Source: Neorhizobium sp. SHOUNA12A (GTDB lineage: Bacteria; Pseudomonadota; Alphaproteobacteria; Rhizobiales; Rhizobiaceae). From it: a stretch of DNA of 64,000 nt. Positions within the stretch are counted from its first letter, which is position 1, and each line of letters begins with the position of its first letter. The notes under the pieces were generated by a model that had not been told where the DNA came from, searched no databases, and worked only from the letters and a program-made list of their open reading frames with translations. The stretch lies in assembly GCF_023006505.1 (NCBI RefSeq), contig NZ_JALBGV010000015.1, forward strand, positions 1 to 64,000, written 5' to 3'. The position numbers and the translations under genes are program-made. Positions 37,363 through 48,085 of this stretch are shown here, piece after piece.

Positions 37363-38802
37363 TCACACGTTGAGAAGCAGGAATTCCCGCTCCCAGGGGC
37401 TGATAACCTGCATGAAGGTCTCGAATTCGCCGCGCTTGACGCCCGCATAGAGGCCGATGAATTCCGAGCTGAAGACGCTGGCAAGCGCCGGATCGGATTC
37501 GAGCAGCGACACGGCTTCGAGCAGGCCGCGCGGCAGTTCGATCGACCCCTCGTTGGCTGTATCCTCGGTCGGCGGTCCCGGCTCGATCGCGTTCATGATG
37601 CCGAGCAGGCCGCAGCCGAGTGAGGCCGCAAGCGCCAGATAGGGATTGGCGTCCGAGCTTGGCAGGCGGTTTTCCACGCGGCGGGCATTCGCATCCGAGA
37701 CCGGCACGCGGAAGGCGGTGGTCCGGTTGTCGTAACCCCAGGCATTGTTGACCGGCGCCGACATGTCGGGCGTCAGGCGGCGGTAGGAGTTCACATAGGG
37801 GGCCATCATGGCGAGCGTCTTCGGCACATAGGTCTGCATGCCGCCGATGAAGTGGAAAAATTCCTTGGAAGCCGAACCGTCCGGGTTCGAGAAGACGTTC
37901 TTGCCGGTCTTGATGTCGACCACCGACTGGTGGATGTGCATTGCCGAACCCGCCTGGCCCTGCATGGGCTTGGCCATGAACGTGGCGTAGATGCCGTGTT
38001 TCATGGCCGCCTCGCGGATGGTGCGCTTGAACATGAACACCTGGTCGGCGAGTTCGATAGGATCGCCATGGCGCAGGTTGATTTCGAGCTGCGCCGGGCC
38101 TTCCTCGTGGATCAGCGTATCGATCTCGAGGCCCTGCTTTTCCGAGAAATGGTAGATGTCGTCGATCAGCTCGTCGAATTCGTTGATGCCGGCGATCGAA
38201 TAACCCTGGCCGCCGAGGATGGAGCGGCCGGACCGGCCTTTCGGCGGATGCAGCGGATAGTCCGGGTCGTCGTTCTTGGCGACGAGATAAAATTCGATTT
38301 CCGGCGCCACGACCGGTTTCCAGCCCCGCTCCTCATAGAGTTTGAGGATGTTCTTCAGCACGTTGCGCGGCGTATAGGGAACCGCCTTGCCTTCGGTATC
38401 AACGATGTCGCAGATCACCTGTGCGGTCGGGTCGGTTTCCCAGGGTACAACCGAAAGCGTCGAAAGATCCGGCACCAGCTTCAAATCGCTGTCGCGCGGT
38501 TCGTAGCGGAAGGTGCCGGTCTCTTCCGGGTATTCGCCGGAAATGGTGTGCCGGTAGAGGGCCGACGGCAGCGCCAGCGAGGTATTCGAGGTGAACTTCG
38601 AGGACGGCATCATCTTGCCGCGCGGCACGCCGGCGAGATCGGGCGTGATGCACTCGATATCCTCTATCCCCCGTGCCCGAAGCCACGCGGCGGCCTCCCG
38701 CCAGTCCGCGACACCTCTGAGCGAAGTGAGCGTCGGCTGGGCAGTCGCGGCTTTCGCCACGGTGCCGGTTGCGAGGGCGGGAGCGTTTTTTTTGCGCGGC
38801 AT
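37363..38802 (-). CDS. Glutamine synthetase family ligase (gamma-glutamylpolyamine synthetase-like)
   Basis: A 479-residue GlnA-fold ligase. Metal and ATP-site motifs are present: VAPEIEFYLV (about 165), LIHEEGPAQLEINLRHGD, GSAMHIHQSVVD and ENRLPSSDANPYLALAASLG. It lacks the adenylylation Tyr motif expected in housekeeping GlnA and has a 35-residue Ala/Lys-rich N-terminal extension. Together with the PuuB-like oxidase 11 bases downstream, and with the potFGHI putrescine importer in the same window, this suggests a polyamine gamma-glutamylation step. A role with another amine (ethanolamine, for example) cannot be excluded. Confidence 0.8.
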   Translation of the reverse strand: MPRKKNAPALATGTVAKAATAQPTLTSLRGVADWREAAAWLRARGIEDIECITPDLAGVPRGKMMPSSKFTSNTSLALPSALYRHTISGEYPEETGTFRYEPRDSDLKLVPDLSTLSVVPWETDPTAQVICDIVDTEGKAVPYTPRNVLKNILKLYEERGWKPVVAPEIEFYLVAKNDDPDYPLHPPKGRSGRSILGGQGYSIAGINEFDELIDDIYHFSEKQGLEIDTLIHEEGPAQLEINLRHGDPIELADQVFMFKRTIREAAMKHGIYATFMAKPMQGQAGSAMHIHQSVVDIKTGKNVFSNPDGSASKEFFHFIGGMQTYVPKTLAMMAPYVNSYRRLTPDMSAPVNNAWGYDNRTTAFRVPVSDANARRVENRLPSSDANPYLALAASLGCGLLGIMNAIEPGPPTEDTANEGSIELPRGLLEAVSLLESDPALASVFSSEFIGLYAGVKRGEFETFMQVISPWEREFLLLNV

Positions 38803-38928
38803 GACACATCGGGGTGAGGTTGATCGGATGTTCCATCATAACCACGGATTGGCGAATGGCGAGGGGGAGACGCCATTGACTTTGAGTTGCCGATCGAAAA
38901 CAGCAGATATCGAAACAGGGAGCATGCG

Positions 38929-40110
38929 GTGACGCGGAAATTCGATGTCGTGGTTTTGGGCGCCGGCGGGGCCGGCATGATGTGCGCCATTCGCGCAGCC
39001 GGGCGCGGCCGTTCGGTGCTCGTGCTAGACCACGCCAAGGCGCCGGGCGAAAAGATCCGCATTTCCGGCGGCGGCCGCTGCAACTTTACCAATATCCATG
39101 CAAGCGCGAAAAACTATCTCTCCGCCAATCCGCATTTCGCCAAGTCGGCGCTCGCCCGGTACACGCCGCGCGATTTTCTGGACATGGTCGAACGCCACGG
39201 CATTCCTTGGCACGAAAAGACGCTCGGCCAGCTCTTCTGCGACGACAGCGCCAAGGACATTATCCGCATGCTGCTGTCCGAGATGAAAGCGGCGAACGTC
39301 GTGCTTGAACTGCAGAAGCAGGTCACGTCGATCGAAAAGACGCCAGAAGGTTTCCGCATCGGCACCTCCGATGGACCGGTGGAGGCGGCATCCCTGGTGG
39401 TTGCGACCGGCGGCAAGTCGATCCCCAAGATGGGCGCCACCGGTTTTGCCTACGATATAGCCCGGCAGTTCGGGCTGAAGATCGTCGAGACGCGGCCGGC
39501 GCTCGTGCCCCTGACGCTCGATCCGAACCTGCTCGAAAAGCTCTCGCCGCTTTCCGGCATCTCGGTGCCCGCCGAGGTCCGTCACGGCAGCACAGCGTTT
39601 CGCGAGGCACTGCTCTTCACCCACCGGGGTTTGAGCGGTCCGTCGATCCTGCAGATCTCCTCCTATTGGCGGGAAGGCGACGACGTGACGCTGGTCATCG
39701 AGCCCGATCTTGATATCGCAGCGATGCTCAAGACAGCCCGCAAGACCAACGGTCGCCAGGCGGCGCAAACGGTGCTGGCGGAGGTGCTGCCGAAACGACT
39801 GGCGCAATTCTTCGTCGAGGCGCGCGGCCTGACGGCCCATCTCGCCGATCTTTCCGGCAAGGCGATCGAGGGCCTGGCCGCCTCGATCCAGACCTGGCCC
39901 ATCCGGCCCGCCGGCTCCGAAGGTTACCGGACGGCCGAGGTGACGCTCGGCGGCATCGATACGTCCGAACTGGACTCGAAGACAATGCAGGCAAAGGCGG
40001 TATCCGGCCTTTATTTCATCGGCGAATGCGTGGATGTGACCGGTTGGCTCGGCGGCTACAATTTCCAATGGGCCTGGGCTTCGGGCCATGTTTGTGGGGA
40101 CGCATTGTAG
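38929..40110 (+). CDS. HI0933/YhiN-type flavoprotein
   Basis: A 393-residue NAD(P)/FAD-dependent oxidoreductase of the HI0933 family (BaiN/YhiN), recognised from FDVVVLGAGGAGMMCAIRAA at the FAD site, EKIRISGGGRCNFTN, LVVATGGKSIPKMGATGFAY, and the C-terminal GLYFIGECVDVTGWLGGYNF. Substrates are mostly unknown for this family. The start is the GTG at 38929, 6 bases after AGGGAG; the TTG at 38887 is an unlikely alternative. It is transcribed divergently from the GS-like gene. Confidence 0.88.
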   Translation: MTRKFDVVVLGAGGAGMMCAIRAAGRGRSVLVLDHAKAPGEKIRISGGGRCNFTNIHASAKNYLSANPHFAKSALARYTPRDFLDMVERHGIPWHEKTLGQLFCDDSAKDIIRMLLSEMKAANVVLELQKQVTSIEKTPEGFRIGTSDGPVEAASLVVATGGKSIPKMGATGFAYDIARQFGLKIVETRPALVPLTLDPNLLEKLSPLSGISVPAEVRHGSTAFREALLFTHRGLSGPSILQISSYWREGDDVTLVIEPDLDIAAMLKTARKTNGRQAAQTVLAEVLPKRLAQFFVEARGLTAHLADLSGKAIEGLAASIQTWPIRPAGSEGYRTAEVTLGGIDTSELDSKTMQAKAVSGLYFIGECVDVTGWLGGYNFQWAWASGHVCGDAL

Positions 40111-40149
40111 TATAGGTTGATTCAGCAGTTGTTAATGTGAGCGCCCCAT

Positions 40150-40189
40150 CCTGCCTTAATGCCAGCCAATTCCTGTGGTTTAAGGCAGG
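40150..40189. repeat. 10-bp inverted repeat with 20-base loop
   Basis: CCTGCCTTAA (40150-40159) and TTAAGGCAGG (40180-40189) form a perfect dyad 39 bases after the flavoprotein stop. No T run follows, so it may be a bipartite operator or an mRNA 3' hairpin. Confidence 0.5.
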
Positions 40190-40251
40190 CATGCGCTTCC
40201 TGCCGGTGGCGGCTGGAGCGCCAGAGCAACTTGCCTTGGAGTGCCGTTTCC

Positions 40252-40389
40252 ATGCAGAGACCCAGCCGTGCCCGCGCAATCGCAATCGCTAAGGTTCAGG
40301 ATAACCAGAAGCTCATTCGCCTGCGTTTTCTCGCGATCGCCATCGGTGCAACGGCCGCGCTCCTCGCGCTTCCGACGCTTTTCTTCTAA
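40252..40389 (+). CDS. Small single-pass membrane peptide (putative)
   Basis: A 45-residue ORF. The first half is basic (QRPSRARAIAIAKVQDNQKL), and the second half is a strongly hydrophobic helix (LRFLAIAIGATAALLALPTLFF) ending at the stop. A GGAG 10 bases before the ATG is weak support. Basic-in, helix-out layout is typical of real small membrane proteins, but the call is uncertain. Between here and 40609 (220 bases) I see only a small hairpin CGCTC-GCG-GAGCG and an AT-rich promoter-like stretch before the chemoreceptor gene. Confidence 0.4.
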   Translation: MQRPSRARAIAIAKVQDNQKLIRLRFLAIAIGATAALLALPTLFF

Positions 40390-40609
40390 GAGCTTCCGCT
40401 CTTCGATCTCATCGCGCGCCTGAATGGCGGCGGTCTCAAGCCACGCTCGCGGAGCGCTGGCGTCTTGTTTTGCGCATTTCCGACCTACGGTTTGCGTCAG
40501 CTCCGCACCTCGGCGGCCTCTTTAATTCAATACATTCAAATTTAGTAATTTTTCACTTCCGCCAGCGATATTCGGTCAGTTCATAGTTTTGTGGGGAAGC
40601 TGGCCTTTT

Positions 40610-42445
40610 ATGATCAAAATCCTGCCGTCATCCGTGGTATCGCGGATCGTTCTTCTCTGCCTCTTGATGATCTTCCTCGCGGTGATAGCCGTTGGCGGTC
40701 TCACCTATGCATACCTGCGCGGCGATATCATGGATACGGCGAGGGGAGATGCGCGCAAGGCGATACGCACCATGAGCCTGCTTTACGATCTTGAGCTGGA
40801 TGGCGCCAAAAGCGAGATCCGCGACGGCGCGGTCATCCGTGTCAGCCAAGGCGAGGGGACGGTGAAAGATCATGACATGGTCGATCGTACGGCAACTGCC
40901 ATCGGTGGCGTCGCAACCCTGTTCGAAAAGAAGGGCACTGACTATGTCCGGATATCGACCAATGTGAAGACGGAAAAGGGCGAGCGGGCGGTCGGCACCA
41001 AGCTTGCCGCGGAGCACCCGGCGCAGCCGTTTCTGGCGCGCGGAGAGGCTTATTTCGGTCCCGCGGTGTTGTTCGGCAAGGATTTCATGACGGGTTATTT
41101 CCCGATCACCAATGCTTCGAACAACGTCATCGGCCTACTTTTCATAGGCATTCCGATGGAAGTCTATTTCGCCCATATCGCTACCGCGGGCTATGTCGTC
41201 ATCGGCACGTCGCTCGCCGCTCTCCTCGTCGTCGGCATTGCAAGCCTGTTCGCCCTTCGTATGCTGCTCCGGCCGCTCGGCGTGCTGACCGGCACTGTAC
41301 ATGCGCTTGCCCAAGGCAATGACGCCACCGAAATACCCTATGCTGAACGCCGCAACGAATTCGGCAATATCGCCCGCGCCTTGGAAGTCTTCCGGGAAGC
41401 GGCGCGTGAGAAGCAACAGATGGAAAGCCGCAGTGCCGAGGATCGCGCCGAAGCGGAGGCCGAACGCCTTCGCAACGATGCCGAAAAACAACGTGTCGAC
41501 CGTCAGATCGATACGGCCGTCAGCGAATTGGGTGCGGCTTTGGCCCGCCTAGCTGATGGCGATCTGTCGAGCACGATCGAGACGCAGTTCTCCGGTCGGC
41601 TGGAACAACTGCGCACCGACTTCAATGGCTCTATCATCCGGCTGCGCGATACGCTTTCTCACATCCGCCAAAGCACACTCTCCATCCAGAAGAGCAGTGC
41701 CGATCTCAGCCATTCCTCGGAAGAGCTTTCGCGACGCACCGAAACCCAGGCAGCTTCCCTCGAAGAGACGGCCGCCGCCGTTGATGAGATCACCGCAACG
41801 GTCCGTTCTTCGGCCGAACGCGCCCACGAGGCCAACCGCGCCGTTTCGCTTACCAAGAAAAGTGCCGACAGTTCCGGCACGGTGGTAAGCAATGCGGTCG
41901 GCGCCATGGGACGTATCGAGGAGGCTTCGGGGAAGATCGAGTTGATCATCGAGGTGATCGACGACATCGCTTTCCAGACCAACCTGCTGGCGCTCAATGC
42001 CGGCATCGAGGCGGCCCGGGCCGGCGAGGCCGGCAAGGGTTTTGCGGTCGTGGCGCAGGAAGTTCGCGAACTGGCGCAACGTTCCGCCAGTGCCGCCAAG
42101 GAAATCAAGGACCTGATCACCCAGTCGAGCCGGGAGGTCGGCTCCGGTGCCGGCCTGGTGCAGGAGGCGGGCGAAGTGCTGGCGGCGATCAGCCAGCAGA
42201 TCACCGGCGTCAGCCAGCACGTGGAAATGATCGCGACCGCCAGCCAGGATCAGTCGGCCGCATTGCAGGACATCAACAACTCCGTCAACCGCATGGACCA
42301 GATGACCCAGCAGAACGGCGCGATGGTCGGCGAAACCACGGAAGCGAGCCGACGCCTTGCAAGCGAAGCGGATGCCCTGCTTCAACTGGTAGAGCAGTTC
42401 CGCATCGATACGAGCAGTCGTTCCCGTTACTCTCGCGCTGCGTAA
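40610..42445 (+). CDS. Methyl-accepting chemotaxis protein with Cache sensor
   Basis: A 611-residue chemoreceptor. The first helix (about 10-32) and second helix (about 190-215) flank a periplasmic Cache-type sensor (about 35-185, ending [20 protein letters not shown]). HAMP follows (about 212-265), then the signalling domain with the conserved hairpin tip [20 protein letters not shown]. No C-terminal CheR-binding pentapeptide is visible (ends RYSRAA). Synteny with aceA and potF matches S. meliloti mcpV, a receptor for short carboxylates, so that orthology is plausible but inferred. The start at 40610 (MIKILPSS) is preferred over TTG 40589. Confidence 0.93.
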   Translation: MIKILPSSVVSRIVLLCLLMIFLAVIAVGGLTYAYLRGDIMDTARGDARKAIRTMSLLYDLELDGAKSEIRDGAVIRVSQGEGTVKDHDMVDRTATAIGGVATLFEKKGTDYVRISTNVKTEKGERAVGTKLAAEHPAQPFLARGEAYFGPAVLFGKDFMTGYFPITNASNNVIGLLFIGIPMEVYFAHIATAGYVVIGTSLAALLVVGIASLFALRMLLRPLGVLTGTVHALAQGNDATEIPYAERRNEFGNIARALEVFREAAREKQQMESRSAEDRAEAEAERLRNDAEKQRVDRQIDTAVSELGAALARLADGDLSSTIETQFSGRLEQLRTDFNGSIIRLRDTLSHIRQSTLSIQKSSADLSHSSEELSRRTETQAASLEETAAAVDEITATVRSSAERAHEANRAVSLTKKSADSSGTVVSNAVGAMGRIEEASGKIELIIEVIDDIAFQTNLLALNAGIEAARAGEAGKGFAVVAQEVRELAQRSASAAKEIKDLITQSSREVGSGAGLVQEAGEVLAAISQQITGVSQHVEMIATASQDQSAALQDINNSVNRMDQMTQQNGAMVGETTEASRRLASEADALLQLVEQFRIDTSSRSRYSRAA

Positions 42446-42635
42446 TATTTGCGGATGTCAAAGTAGGGGTGACGCCGCCTTTACGTCTGCTCCTGAACCG
42501 CAGCAGGCTGGCGAACCAGCTCGGATAGGGCTGGGCGTAACGTTCATAAAAATCGTTTTCCGCGGCTACGTCACGACGGATGGACTTTGTTCCGAAGGGA
42601 TAGGAAAAGGCGGCTGCGACGATGTTCTCATGCAT
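42285..42635 (-). CDS. Small hypothetical protein antisense to MCP end (doubtful)
   Basis: A 116-codon minus-strand ORF, divergent from the LysR gene. Its first 70 residues (such as [15 protein letters not shown] and [20 protein letters not shown]) lie in non-coding sequence and look protein-like; the rest is antisense to the end of the chemoreceptor gene and looks random. A GGAG lies 9 bases before the ATG. It may be the remnant of a short LysR-controlled gene with a lost stop, or spurious. Confidence 0.25.
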   Translation of the reverse strand: MHENIVAAAFSYPFGTKSIRRDVAAENDFYERYAQPYPSWFASLLRFRSRRKGGVTPTLTSANITQRESNGNDCSYRCGTALPVEAGHPLRLQGVGSLPWFRRPSRRSAGSSGPCG

Positions 42636-42725
42636 CGGAATTGCTCCGTTTGTGGAAATCGTCTCCTCTATTAAACCTCAAAAACTGCTTCTTGTACCGC
42701 CGATTTCCCGCTATGTCTTTCACTC

Positions 42726-43589
42726 ATGAAAAACATCAACTGGGATGCCTACGAGCTTTTCATGCAGGTCGCCCGGCTTGGCGGCCTGTCCGGTGCTGCC
42801 GGCATCACCGGATTGAGCCCCGCGACGATCGGCCGGAGGATGCTCGATCTGGAAGAGGCAGTCGGGCGGCCGTTGTTTTTACGCAGCCGTACCGGCTATC
42901 AGCTGACCGCCGACGGGTCTGCGTTGCTTGCCCAGATTCTGGAGATGGAAGGCGCCGCCCGCCGCATCGAGAGCTGGAAACGGGAAGGCGCCGGTTCGAC
43001 ACTGGTGCGGGTCGCCTGCGGCACCTGGCTTGCCTGGATGTTCACCCGCAATCTCTCGCTTATCCGCACTGAGCGCGATGACTTCCGCCTCGATTTCTAT
43101 GTCGCCGAGCGACGAGCGAGCCTTGTGCATCGGGAAAGCGATATCGGCATCCGCGCGTTCGAACCGGACGAGCCGAACCTCGCGGCGACCAGGCTCGGGG
43201 AAGTCGCCTATGCGGCCTATCGGGCCCGCAACGCCCATCCCTCGGCTGCCGAACGCTGGCTTGCGGTCTCGGAGGAGGACGCGATTTCCGCCTATTTGCG
43301 CTGGCCGCATCAGGAACGGGGAGGTCAGGTGGTCGTCACCGTCAACCGCCCGCGTTCTCTGCGTGATCTGGCACTTGGCGGCGCCGGGACCGCGGTCCTG
43401 CCCTGTTTCGTCGGCGATCAGGACATGCGGCTGGAGCGCGTCGGAGGAGAGATCGAAAGCCTGCGCCACAATCAGTGGATCGTCATGAACAACGACGATC
43501 GCCACCGCCGGGATATCCGCGCGGTGGTCGATCGGATGGTGAAGTTCGTCCGCGGCCACGGCCCGCTTTTCGCAGGCCGCCAGCCTTAA
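42726..43589 (+). CDS. LysR-family transcriptional regulator
   Basis: A 287-residue regulator with an N-terminal winged helix (about 5-62, WDAYELFMQVARLGGLSGAA, then SPATIGRRMLDLEEAVGRPL and LFLRSRTGYQLTADG) and a C-terminal effector domain of the periplasmic-binding-protein type (about 90-280). The effector part is somewhat short. The ligand is unknown. It lies between the chemoreceptor gene and the aceA gene and is divergent from the doubtful small ORF at 42285. Confidence 0.85.
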   Translation: MKNINWDAYELFMQVARLGGLSGAAGITGLSPATIGRRMLDLEEAVGRPLFLRSRTGYQLTADGSALLAQILEMEGAARRIESWKREGAGSTLVRVACGTWLAWMFTRNLSLIRTERDDFRLDFYVAERRASLVHRESDIGIRAFEPDEPNLAATRLGEVAYAAYRARNAHPSAAERWLAVSEEDAISAYLRWPHQERGGQVVVTVNRPRSLRDLALGGAGTAVLPCFVGDQDMRLERVGGEIESLRHNQWIVMNNDDRHRRDIRAVVDRMVKFVRGHGPLFAGRQP

Positions 43590-43602
43590 ACCTGTCTTTC
43601 GA

Positions 43603-43842
43603 TCACTGCATCCGGTTGGTGACGACGACCGGGATCATCAGGTCGCCCCAATGACCGCCGCCGCCATGGTGCCGGGCGGAACGGACGAGCTCCACCGAAA
43701 CCCCGGCCTCGACCGCCTTCATGATTGCATGGTTGAGGCGGTGCAGATCGTTGGCAAGCGTGCGGATTGCTGCCTGCTGGTCGGGCGTCATCGCCGTCGA
43801 CTGCTCTTCTGCGCGTTCCTTGACGTGGGTCTGGATGTTCAT
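43603..43842 (-). CDS. Small hypothetical protein linked to aceA
   Basis: A 79-residue protein. A helical N-terminal part (TPDQQAAIRTLANDLHRLNH) is followed by a His/Gly-rich stretch (RSARHHGGGGHWGDLMIPVV) of unknown function. A near-perfect AAGGAGGAG lies 7 bases before the ATG, so translation is likely strong. It follows aceA by 32 bases on the same strand and is probably co-transcribed. A gene of this kind accompanies aceA in other rhizobia as I remember. The His-rich loop could bind a metal. Confidence 0.75.
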   Translation of the reverse strand: MNIQTHVKERAEEQSTAMTPDQQAAIRTLANDLHRLNHAIMKAVEAGVSVELVRSARHHGGGGHWGDLMIPVVVTNRMQ

Positions 43843-43874
43843 GTCGGTTCTCCTCCTTGTGATGGGGTTCAGGC

Positions 43875-45164
<1,290 letters not shown>

Positions 45165-45296
45165 TGCTTTCCTCCTATGTAAATCGGCGAGCCAAGGTAT
45201 GGCGCTTTTGATGTGACTGAATTTACAGAAAAGAATGCTGCACTGCCAGAAAAGATACAGAAATGCGGGTATGAAAGGGGTTAGGTTGTCTTGTCT

Positions 45297-45316
45297 TTCA
45301 CAAAGGGTTCTGTGAA
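45297..45316. promoter_or_regulatory. Inverted repeat between aceA and its divergent regulator
   Basis: TTCACA-AAGGGTTC-TGTGAA is a perfect 6-bp dyad with an 8-base spacer, placed 133 bases before aceA and 48 bases before the regulator. Position makes it a candidate operator for the regulator or for a global factor. Confidence 0.5.
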
Positions 45317-45363
45317 GATGTCACAATGGTAAATGCGGCGGGCTGGCCGATTTTGTAAAAGCG

Positions 45364-46791
45364 GTGACAAAAGTGGCGGAGCGAAAGATTTTTGCCGGCC
45401 CGCGGGTACGGCGGGTGCGATTGGGGCTTGGGCTCACCCAGACGGCAATGGCCGAAGCGCTCGGCATTTCGCCCTCCTATCTCAACCTCATCGAGCGCAA
45501 CCAGCGGCCGCTCACGGTCCAGCTCCTCTTGAAGCTTGCCTCGGTCTACAAGGTCGATCTCGATACGCTGCAGGGGGAAGGTGGCGGTCTTGCAGGGCGG
45601 CTGCGCGAGGTGTTCGCCGATCCGCTGCTGGCAGGCGAGATCCCGGGGGATCAGGAAATCATCGAGGTGGCGGAGGCCGCCCCCAACGCGGCGCTGGGGC
45701 TGATGAAGCTCTATCGCGCTTATCGCGAGCAAGCTGCCCGGCTTTCCGATCTTTCCGATCTGCTGGCCCGCGAGGGTCACGAGACCTCGATCGCCGGCAC
45801 GCGCCTGCCGATCGACGAGGTGCGCGAGACGCTGCAGCGTCGCCCTAACTTTTTCCCGCGTATCGAGGATGCGGCCGAAACTTTCATGGCTAGGCTCGGG
45901 ACCGGCGACGAACTGCCTGGCGCCTTGAAGGTCTGGGCGAAGAACGAGCACGGCATCGTGGTGCGTACGCTGCCGGTTCATGCCATGCCGAACCTGCGCC
46001 GGCGGTACGACCGCCATTCCATGCGGCTGTTTCTGTCAGAACGGCTCTCGCCCTTCGACCGGACGCGCGAGCTTGCCATGGAAGTGGCGCTGCTTGCATT
46101 AGGCCAGGAGATCGCCACCGAACTCGACGATCTAAACCTCTCCACCAACGAGGCGCGACGCATCGGCCGCTTCGAGCTCGCCCGTTATGCCGCTCATGCG
46201 CTGATGATGCCTTATGGGGCTTTTCTCACGGCAGCCCAGCGCGCCCGATACGACCTCGACGTATTGCGCTCCCGTTTCGACGTGTCGTTTGAGCAGGCCG
46301 CCAACCGGCTCACGTCGCTTGCCCGGCCCGGCACTCCGGGCATCCCGTTTTTCATGATGGAAGTCGATCACGCCGGTAACGCCATCCGCCGCGCCGGTGC
46401 GCAAGGGTTCCCGCAGGCCCGTTTCGGCGGGCTCTGTCCGAAGCTAGGCCTTCATGCCGCCTTCCTTCAGCCGGGACAGGTTCTCGTCGATCGGGTCGAG
46501 ATGCCGGATGGCGCCGCATTCCTGACGCTGTCGCGCACGCTCGAAGGCCCGCAGGCGGGATTCGGCGAGCGTATCCGCCGTACGGCAATTCTTCTCGGCT
46601 GCGATCTGTCGAGCGGAGGCGACACCGTCTATGGCGAGGCACTGCCGGGGGCCGTCGGAACGGTGCTTGCCGGCACCGCCTGCCGGCTCTGCGAAAGGCA
46701 GGGTTGCCTCTCCCGCGCCGAGCCTCCGGTCACGAGACCGCTCGGTCTGGATGAGATGGTGACCGGTCTCAGCGCCTTCGATTTCCAATGA
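45364..46791 (+). CDS. XRE-family regulator of short-chain acyl metabolism (ScfR/RamB type)
   Basis: A 475-residue regulator. It has an N-terminal Cro/C1 helix-turn-helix (about 12-70, LGLTQTAMAEALGISPSYLN), a middle IrrE/ImmA-like domain in which the HExxH metal motif is not preserved (AMEVALLALGQEIA), and a C-terminal DUF2083 domain with Cys residues (CRLCERQGC) that may bind metal. RamB/ScfR proteins control glyoxylate-cycle genes such as aceA in response to acyl-CoA. It is divergent from aceA. The start is GTG 45364 or GTG 45373; family alignments I remember begin near the second (AERKIFAGPRVR). Confidence 0.85.
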   Translation: MTKVAERKIFAGPRVRRVRLGLGLTQTAMAEALGISPSYLNLIERNQRPLTVQLLLKLASVYKVDLDTLQGEGGGLAGRLREVFADPLLAGEIPGDQEIIEVAEAAPNAALGLMKLYRAYREQAARLSDLSDLLAREGHETSIAGTRLPIDEVRETLQRRPNFFPRIEDAAETFMARLGTGDELPGALKVWAKNEHGIVVRTLPVHAMPNLRRRYDRHSMRLFLSERLSPFDRTRELAMEVALLALGQEIATELDDLNLSTNEARRIGRFELARYAAHALMMPYGAFLTAAQRARYDLDVLRSRFDVSFEQAANRLTSLARPGTPGIPFFMMEVDHAGNAIRRAGAQGFPQARFGGLCPKLGLHAAFLQPGQVLVDRVEMPDGAAFLTLSRTLEGPQAGFGERIRRTAILLGCDLSSGGDTVYGEALPGAVGTVLAGTACRLCERQGCLSRAEPPVTRPLGLDEMVTGLSAFDFQ

Positions 46792-46914
46792 GTTTTGCGG
46801 CGGCGCACATTCCCCCTTGTAGGGTGTAGAATTACTTTTTACTCTCGCGGAAAAATATAAGGGAATTAGGCGCGATTTGACGATTGCGCAGACAAAACTG
46901 GAACAGGAGAGATC

Positions 46915-48012
46915 ATGAAAAGTCATTTGCTCAGCCTTGCCGCCGCAGTTGCCGCGGCGGCTTTCGCCGCGACGGCTGCTCTGGCCCAGGAGCGTGAAGT
47001 CCGCGTCTACAATTGGTCGGACTATATCGACGAATCGATCCTGGGGGATTTCACCAAGGAGACCGGCATCAAGGTCATCTACGACGTGTTCGACAACAAC
47101 GAGATGCTGGAGACCAAGCTTCTGGCTGGCGGCTCCGGTTACGATGTCGTCGTGCCGACCGGCCCGTTCCTCGCCCGCCAGATCCAGGCCAAGGTGTTCC
47201 AGAAGCTCGACAAGTCGAAACTGCCCAATCTTTCCAACATGTGGCCGGTGGTTACCGAGCGGCTGGCGAAATACGATCCCGGCAATCAGTATGCCGTCAA
47301 CTACATGTGGGGCACCACCGGCATCGGCTATAACGTCGACAAGGTGAAGGCCGCACTCGGCGACGTGCCGATCGACAGCTGGAATGTTCTCTTCAAGCCG
47401 GAAAACGCCGCAAAACTGAAGTCCTGCGGCATCAACATCCTCGACGCATCCGACGAGACTTTTGCGATCGCGCTGAACTATCTCGGCAAGAATCCCGACA
47501 GCAAGGACACCAAGGACCTCGAAGCCGGCGGCGCCGTCTACTCGAAAATTCGCAAGTCGGTGAAGACCTTCAATTCGTCGGCCTATATCGATGAACTCGC
47601 CAATGGCGACAGCTGCATCACGATCGGCTGGTCGGGCGACGTGTTGCAGGCCAAGACCCGCGCCGAGGAAGCCAAGAACGGCGTCAAGATCCGGTTCGTC
47701 ATTCCCAAGGAAGGCACGTATATGTGGTTCGACAACCTCGCGATCCCCGCGGACGCGAAGCATGTCGACGAGGCGCATGCCTTCATCAACTACCTGATGA
47801 AGCCGGAAGTCATCGCCAAGGCTTCCAACTTCGTTCAATACGCCAACGGCAACCTGGCTTCGCAGAAGTTCATCGACAAGGAAGTCTTGGAAAATCCCTC
47901 CGCCTATCCACCGGAAGACGTCGTCAAGAAGCTCTTCACCATTTCGCCATACGGGCCGCGCGAGCAGCGGGTCCTGAACCGGGTCTGGACGCAGATCAAG
48001 ACCGGTAGCTGA
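46915..48012 (+). CDS. potF: Putrescine ABC transporter, periplasmic binding protein
   Basis: PotF (365 residues) binds putrescine in the periplasm. The signal peptide ends ATAALAQE; polyamine-binding features are VYNWSDYIDESIL and KLLAGGSGYDVVVPTGPFLA, and YMWGTTGIGYN is characteristic. A strong hairpin with a GAAA loop follows the stop. The gene starts the potFGHI operon, at 123 bases from the upstream regulator, with AGGAGA 5 bases before the ATG. Confidence 0.96.
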   Translation: MKSHLLSLAAAVAAAAFAATAALAQEREVRVYNWSDYIDESILGDFTKETGIKVIYDVFDNNEMLETKLLAGGSGYDVVVPTGPFLARQIQAKVFQKLDKSKLPNLSNMWPVVTERLAKYDPGNQYAVNYMWGTTGIGYNVDKVKAALGDVPIDSWNVLFKPENAAKLKSCGINILDASDETFAIALNYLGKNPDSKDTKDLEAGGAVYSKIRKSVKTFNSSAYIDELANGDSCITIGWSGDVLQAKTRAEEAKNGVKIRFVIPKEGTYMWFDNLAIPADAKHVDEAHAFINYLMKPEVIAKASNFVQYANGNLASQKFIDKEVLENPSAYPPEDVVKKLFTISPYGPREQRVLNRVWTQIKTGS

Positions 48013-48020
48013 TCAAGGGC

Positions 48021-48044
48021 GGGGCAGGCGGAAACGTCTGCCCC
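48021..48044 (+). other. Strong hairpin between potF and potG
   Basis: A 10-bp stem (GGGGCAGGCG / CGTCTGCCCC, one G-T pair) capped by a GAAA tetraloop, without a T run. It resembles the aglE-aglF hairpin in position and probable role. Confidence 0.7.
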
Positions 48045-48085
48045 GATTACTTTCGGGCGGCCATCGGGGCGAAATGGGGTAAGGC

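Noticed and set aside
40403-40470. Possible terminator hairpin CGCTC-GCG-GAGCG before the chemoreceptor gene
   Set aside because: The stem is only 5 bp and no T run follows.
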